DNA of 64,000 bases from Jacaranda mimosifolia (Eukaryota > Streptophyta > Magnoliopsida > Lamiales > Bignoniaceae): the NCBI GenBank assembly GCA_018894105.1, contig CM032124.1, positions 4,263,501-4,327,500 on the forward strand, given 5' to 3'. Below, piece by piece: positions 61,410 through 64,000 of the stretch (position 1 is the first letter of the stretch; the number at the start of each line of letters is the position of its first letter). The notes under the pieces are model-generated. The model made no database searches. It was given only the letters and a program-made list of their open reading frames with translations, and was not told the DNA's origin. The translations under genes were made by a program, and so were the position numbers.

Positions 61410-61777
61410 GGGTCGTTTGGTTTGGTTTAGTTTTCTAGAAGTATTTTCATTTTTTTGGTAAAAAGAAATAGTGAAAAGTTAGTTATAAGTATGATTTTGA
61501 AAATAAAATATTGTTTGGATGTTTTGTTTAAAATGAACTAATTATGTATGGTTGAAAATGAGTTGTATTTGGATATTGTAGTGTTTTTGTATTAAAAGTT
61601 GTGCAAATATAAGTAGGAGAAAATAATGTGTGAAAATGGAGAGAGTTTGTAATAGCGTGTTTGGAAAAATATGCTGAGAATGAAAATGTCTGTGAAAATA
61701 GGAAGAAGTTGATAGTTTTCTGTTTTATTTTCGGTAGAAAATGAAAAGGGGTTTTGAAAATAAAACCAAACGGGCAC
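61410..61777. mobile_element. MITE of family M2
   Basis: 368 bp, GGGTCGTTTGG...CAAACGGGCAC, flanked by TAA (61407-61409) and TAG (61778-61780). The left duplicate near 5494 lacks it. Related to the start of 24191-24962. Confidence 0.78.
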
Positions 61778-61784
61778 TAGTCGA

Positions 61785-62075
61785 TTGGTTTTATTTCCAA
61801 AGGTCATTTTCATTTCCAGCCATTTCTAAAAGTTGAAAGTTAGTTATGAAATGAAAATGAAAATTGAGACGTATTTGGATGAAATGTTGGAAAGTAATTA
61901 TTAGAATAGATTATAGGATAGAAACACAGGTTAATTTATATTTTTTTATGTTTAAAAAGATTTATTTTTTTAAAAATATATGTGTATTTTATTAGTTTGA
62001 AAATGATAGTGGATACTTTATGTCAAATCAAATTTGAATTTGATTGATTTGTAATACGATGATATGATAGGTTTA
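61785..62075. mobile_element. Truncated MITE interrupted by the next repeat
   Basis: Matches the nested MITE at 43871-44160 (shared TTTTATTTCCAAAGG and GATACTTTATGTCA). The match breaks where TGTCACGCCCC begins at 62076. Confidence 0.7.
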
Positions 62076-64000
62076 TGTCACGCCCCACTCAAGGCAGCAC
62101 CTAAGCTGAGGTGCCACTCAGTTCAATCTTAAATTGAACCCAAAATACAAATCAAAAGACCTATAATCAAACATTTCGAACTTATCAGAAATAGCAGCAG
62201 ATTCCAACTTAAACAAACCTTAAACAAACTCGTAATAGATAGTAAATATACTAAACACATGCCACCAAATCTAAAATCCAATTTATCAGAAGCAGCGAAA
62301 ATTTCAAACTTAATTGATTCATCAAATCATTAAGTAAATACCAGGATTCACTTTCTTATATCTAGCCACATTTACATGCTTTAAGTCATCAGCATCAACA
62401 TGATATTATCGCAACGTCTCACGTACAAGCTAAATATTCAGATGATTCCATATATATACATTTAAACACCTACTTTATTACAACAGATAATTTTCTTCCA
62501 ATTCAAACCAGAAATCCGCATCCATCACTTATCCCTGTCTGAGAAAATCAAAGTAATACAAGGGGGTAAGTCCAAAGGCTTAGTGAGGGATAATCGTAAT
62601 AGTAACTATAGAGATCAGTTGAGGAAGAATCAACTCAATAGATTATCGTTAGTCAATAAGAACAAGAGCATATTAAGCGATTACCGATAGATTCCATTCA
62701 GACAAACCAGATCAGACTATAGGAGGATCTAATACAAATAGACAAATAGATCAAATTAAGCAATCAGAATAAAGTCGGGCAAAATTTTGAATTCCAAGTT
62801 TATTAGAAGTAAGTGGCTCAGGAGTTGTGGCTATTGGCTTGAATAACCCGGGATCGTCTTAGCCGGATCAGTTCAGGAAGAATGGTCCATCTCAACCAAA
62901 TCAGTGTAGGAGGAAATACAAACGGCTCATCCGGCTTAGACAATGGCCCGATCTAGATCAAGAAACTTTCATAACCTTGTTGCTCTATGAATAGAATATG
63001 AGCAATCCGAATACATTCAAAAAATGAAACAGAACATGTCGATTAGATTTCCTTATCACAAGTTTTAGGCTTACAGATTATCCCATGCACCTAGCAAGGC
63101 TTAACGTCCTAGGGCTTACAGCTTATCCCAGGCACACAATTGGGATTAACATCCCACTACTTAATCAAAATTTAGGGCTTATGGCTTATCCTATGCTCAC
63201 ACAACAGGGATTAATGTCCTAGGGCTTACGGCTTATCCCATGCTTACATAGCATGGATTAATGTCCTAAAATAACAATACAGATAGATAACATATAGTCA
63301 AATAACTGATCGAATAGATAACAAACAGTCGGATAGCAGATCGAATAGATAACAATACTGACAATTCAGAACAATATAGAAATGCCGACAAGGAAACAAA
63401 TAATAGAACAAAATAGAAAGGATAAGCTAACATGGCCAATTAAAAACTATAACAAATAACATCTGTGCCGACAAGGTAAAAGATAATAGAACAAGATGGA
63501 ACAGATAACAGATAGGTACAAATAACATATAGGAGTTTTTGGTGCCAAAACAGATAGAATTCGAAATCAATAACAGACAATAACCTACTCAGGGGTGTAC
63601 AAATCAGATAACAAATATCAATCGAGAACTCAACAATTCTCAAATTTAAACAAAACAGAACAATTCTCATATTTCAACAAAACAAAATACGATACAGAAA
63701 CAGAAAATCCTCACAAGGGTCAATCCACAATATCAGATAAATAAAGGAAGTGCTAGAATGGTAGACCCTCACTTTTGTAGTTCTCAGATATAGCAACCAC
63801 AACCAGCAATCCTATTGGTCGGCAGGATCCATTTTGTCGTCATCTAAACAAAAGGGTATTTACCATTACAATTCTCCTTTGATTCTTAATATGCATAATT
63901 AACTATTAACAATCTCCAAAACCTCTAATTAACCAACTAATATACTAATCAAGATCCGACCAAATCTATCGGTACAAGGTATGCTAATTAAGACGATTAC
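62076..64000. mobile_element. Partial repeat element, probably an LTR beginning TGTCACGCCCC
   Basis: Starts TGTCACGCCCC within a MITE, so it is an insertion. TGTCACGCC-type starts are typical of some plant retrotransposon LTRs, from general knowledge. The interior is A-rich with GATAGATAAC-like repeats around 63285-63500 and a tandem block at 63060-63275. No coding sequence is recognised, and the other end lies outside the window. Confidence 0.5.
63060..63275. repeat. Imperfect tandem repeat of ~50-60 bp
   Basis: Four degenerate units built as GGCTTAC(A/G)GCTTATCC(C/T)A, then GC(A/T)(C/T)AC, then a GGATTAA(T)GTCCTA block, near 63067, 63113, 63177 and 63224. Confidence 0.75.

Noticed and set aside
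63060..63275. CRISPR-like spaced repeats
   Set aside because: Units are degenerate and contiguous, without equal-length unique spacers, and the genome is plant nuclear.
1..64000. tRNA, rRNA or snoRNA genes
   Set aside because: Scanning by eye found no A/B-box pairs with a credible cloverleaf; tRNAscan-SE would settle it.

Overview
The window is eudicot nuclear DNA. It is AT-rich, its genes have spliced exons with GT/AG borders, and the intergenic DNA is full of Ty1/copia LTR retrotransposons and small TIR elements. The NLR genes are of the solanaceous/asterid R1-like CC-NLR type, so an asterid host (possibly Lamiales) is likely. That placement is an inference.

Layout. (1) 1-4228, plus strand: the last seven exons of plastidial quinolinate synthase (SufE-NadA fusion, NAD biosynthesis). 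(2) 4567-5494: a ~0.93-kb segment repeated in the same orientation at 60477-61409, so the two copies bracket the resistance-gene cluster. (3) 6422-7381, plus strand: an intact Mn-dependent ADP-ribose/CDP-alcohol diphosphatase with an intron in its 5' leader. (4) 8.1-60 kb: a cluster of five related CC-NB-ARC-LRR loci, all on the minus strand and here called A to E. B (17473-20847) and E (56161-60003) have intact two-exon reading frames of 887 and 885 residues. A, C and D are pseudogenes broken by stops, frameshifts, deletions and transposons. Decayed NRT3.1/NAR2 nitrate-transport accessory genes lie downstream of A and B, and a third downstream flank survives at 35.1 kb, so NAR2 plus NLR was the ancestral duplicating unit. 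(5) 29.7-40.2 kb: a nest of three copia elements; the largest is bounded by LTRs and a TGTAT target-site duplication. (6) 62076-64000: part of another repeat element with internal tandem repeats, running off the window.

Two tandem duplications are readable. An older ~8-kb unit carries A (8.1-16.1 kb) and then B (16.1-26.3 kb). A second block carries the 3' flanks and coding exons of D and E (45.6-50.5 and 53.8-58.4 kb). Intron 1 of E matches B rather than D, while C and D share a different intron, so the genes are recombinant mosaics. Several insertions have a clean empty site in a paralogous copy, which orders the events.

I found no tRNA, rRNA, CRISPR or non-plant system. The most interesting content is the birth-and-death history of the NLR cluster and its co-duplicated NAR2 fragments, not a new kind of system.
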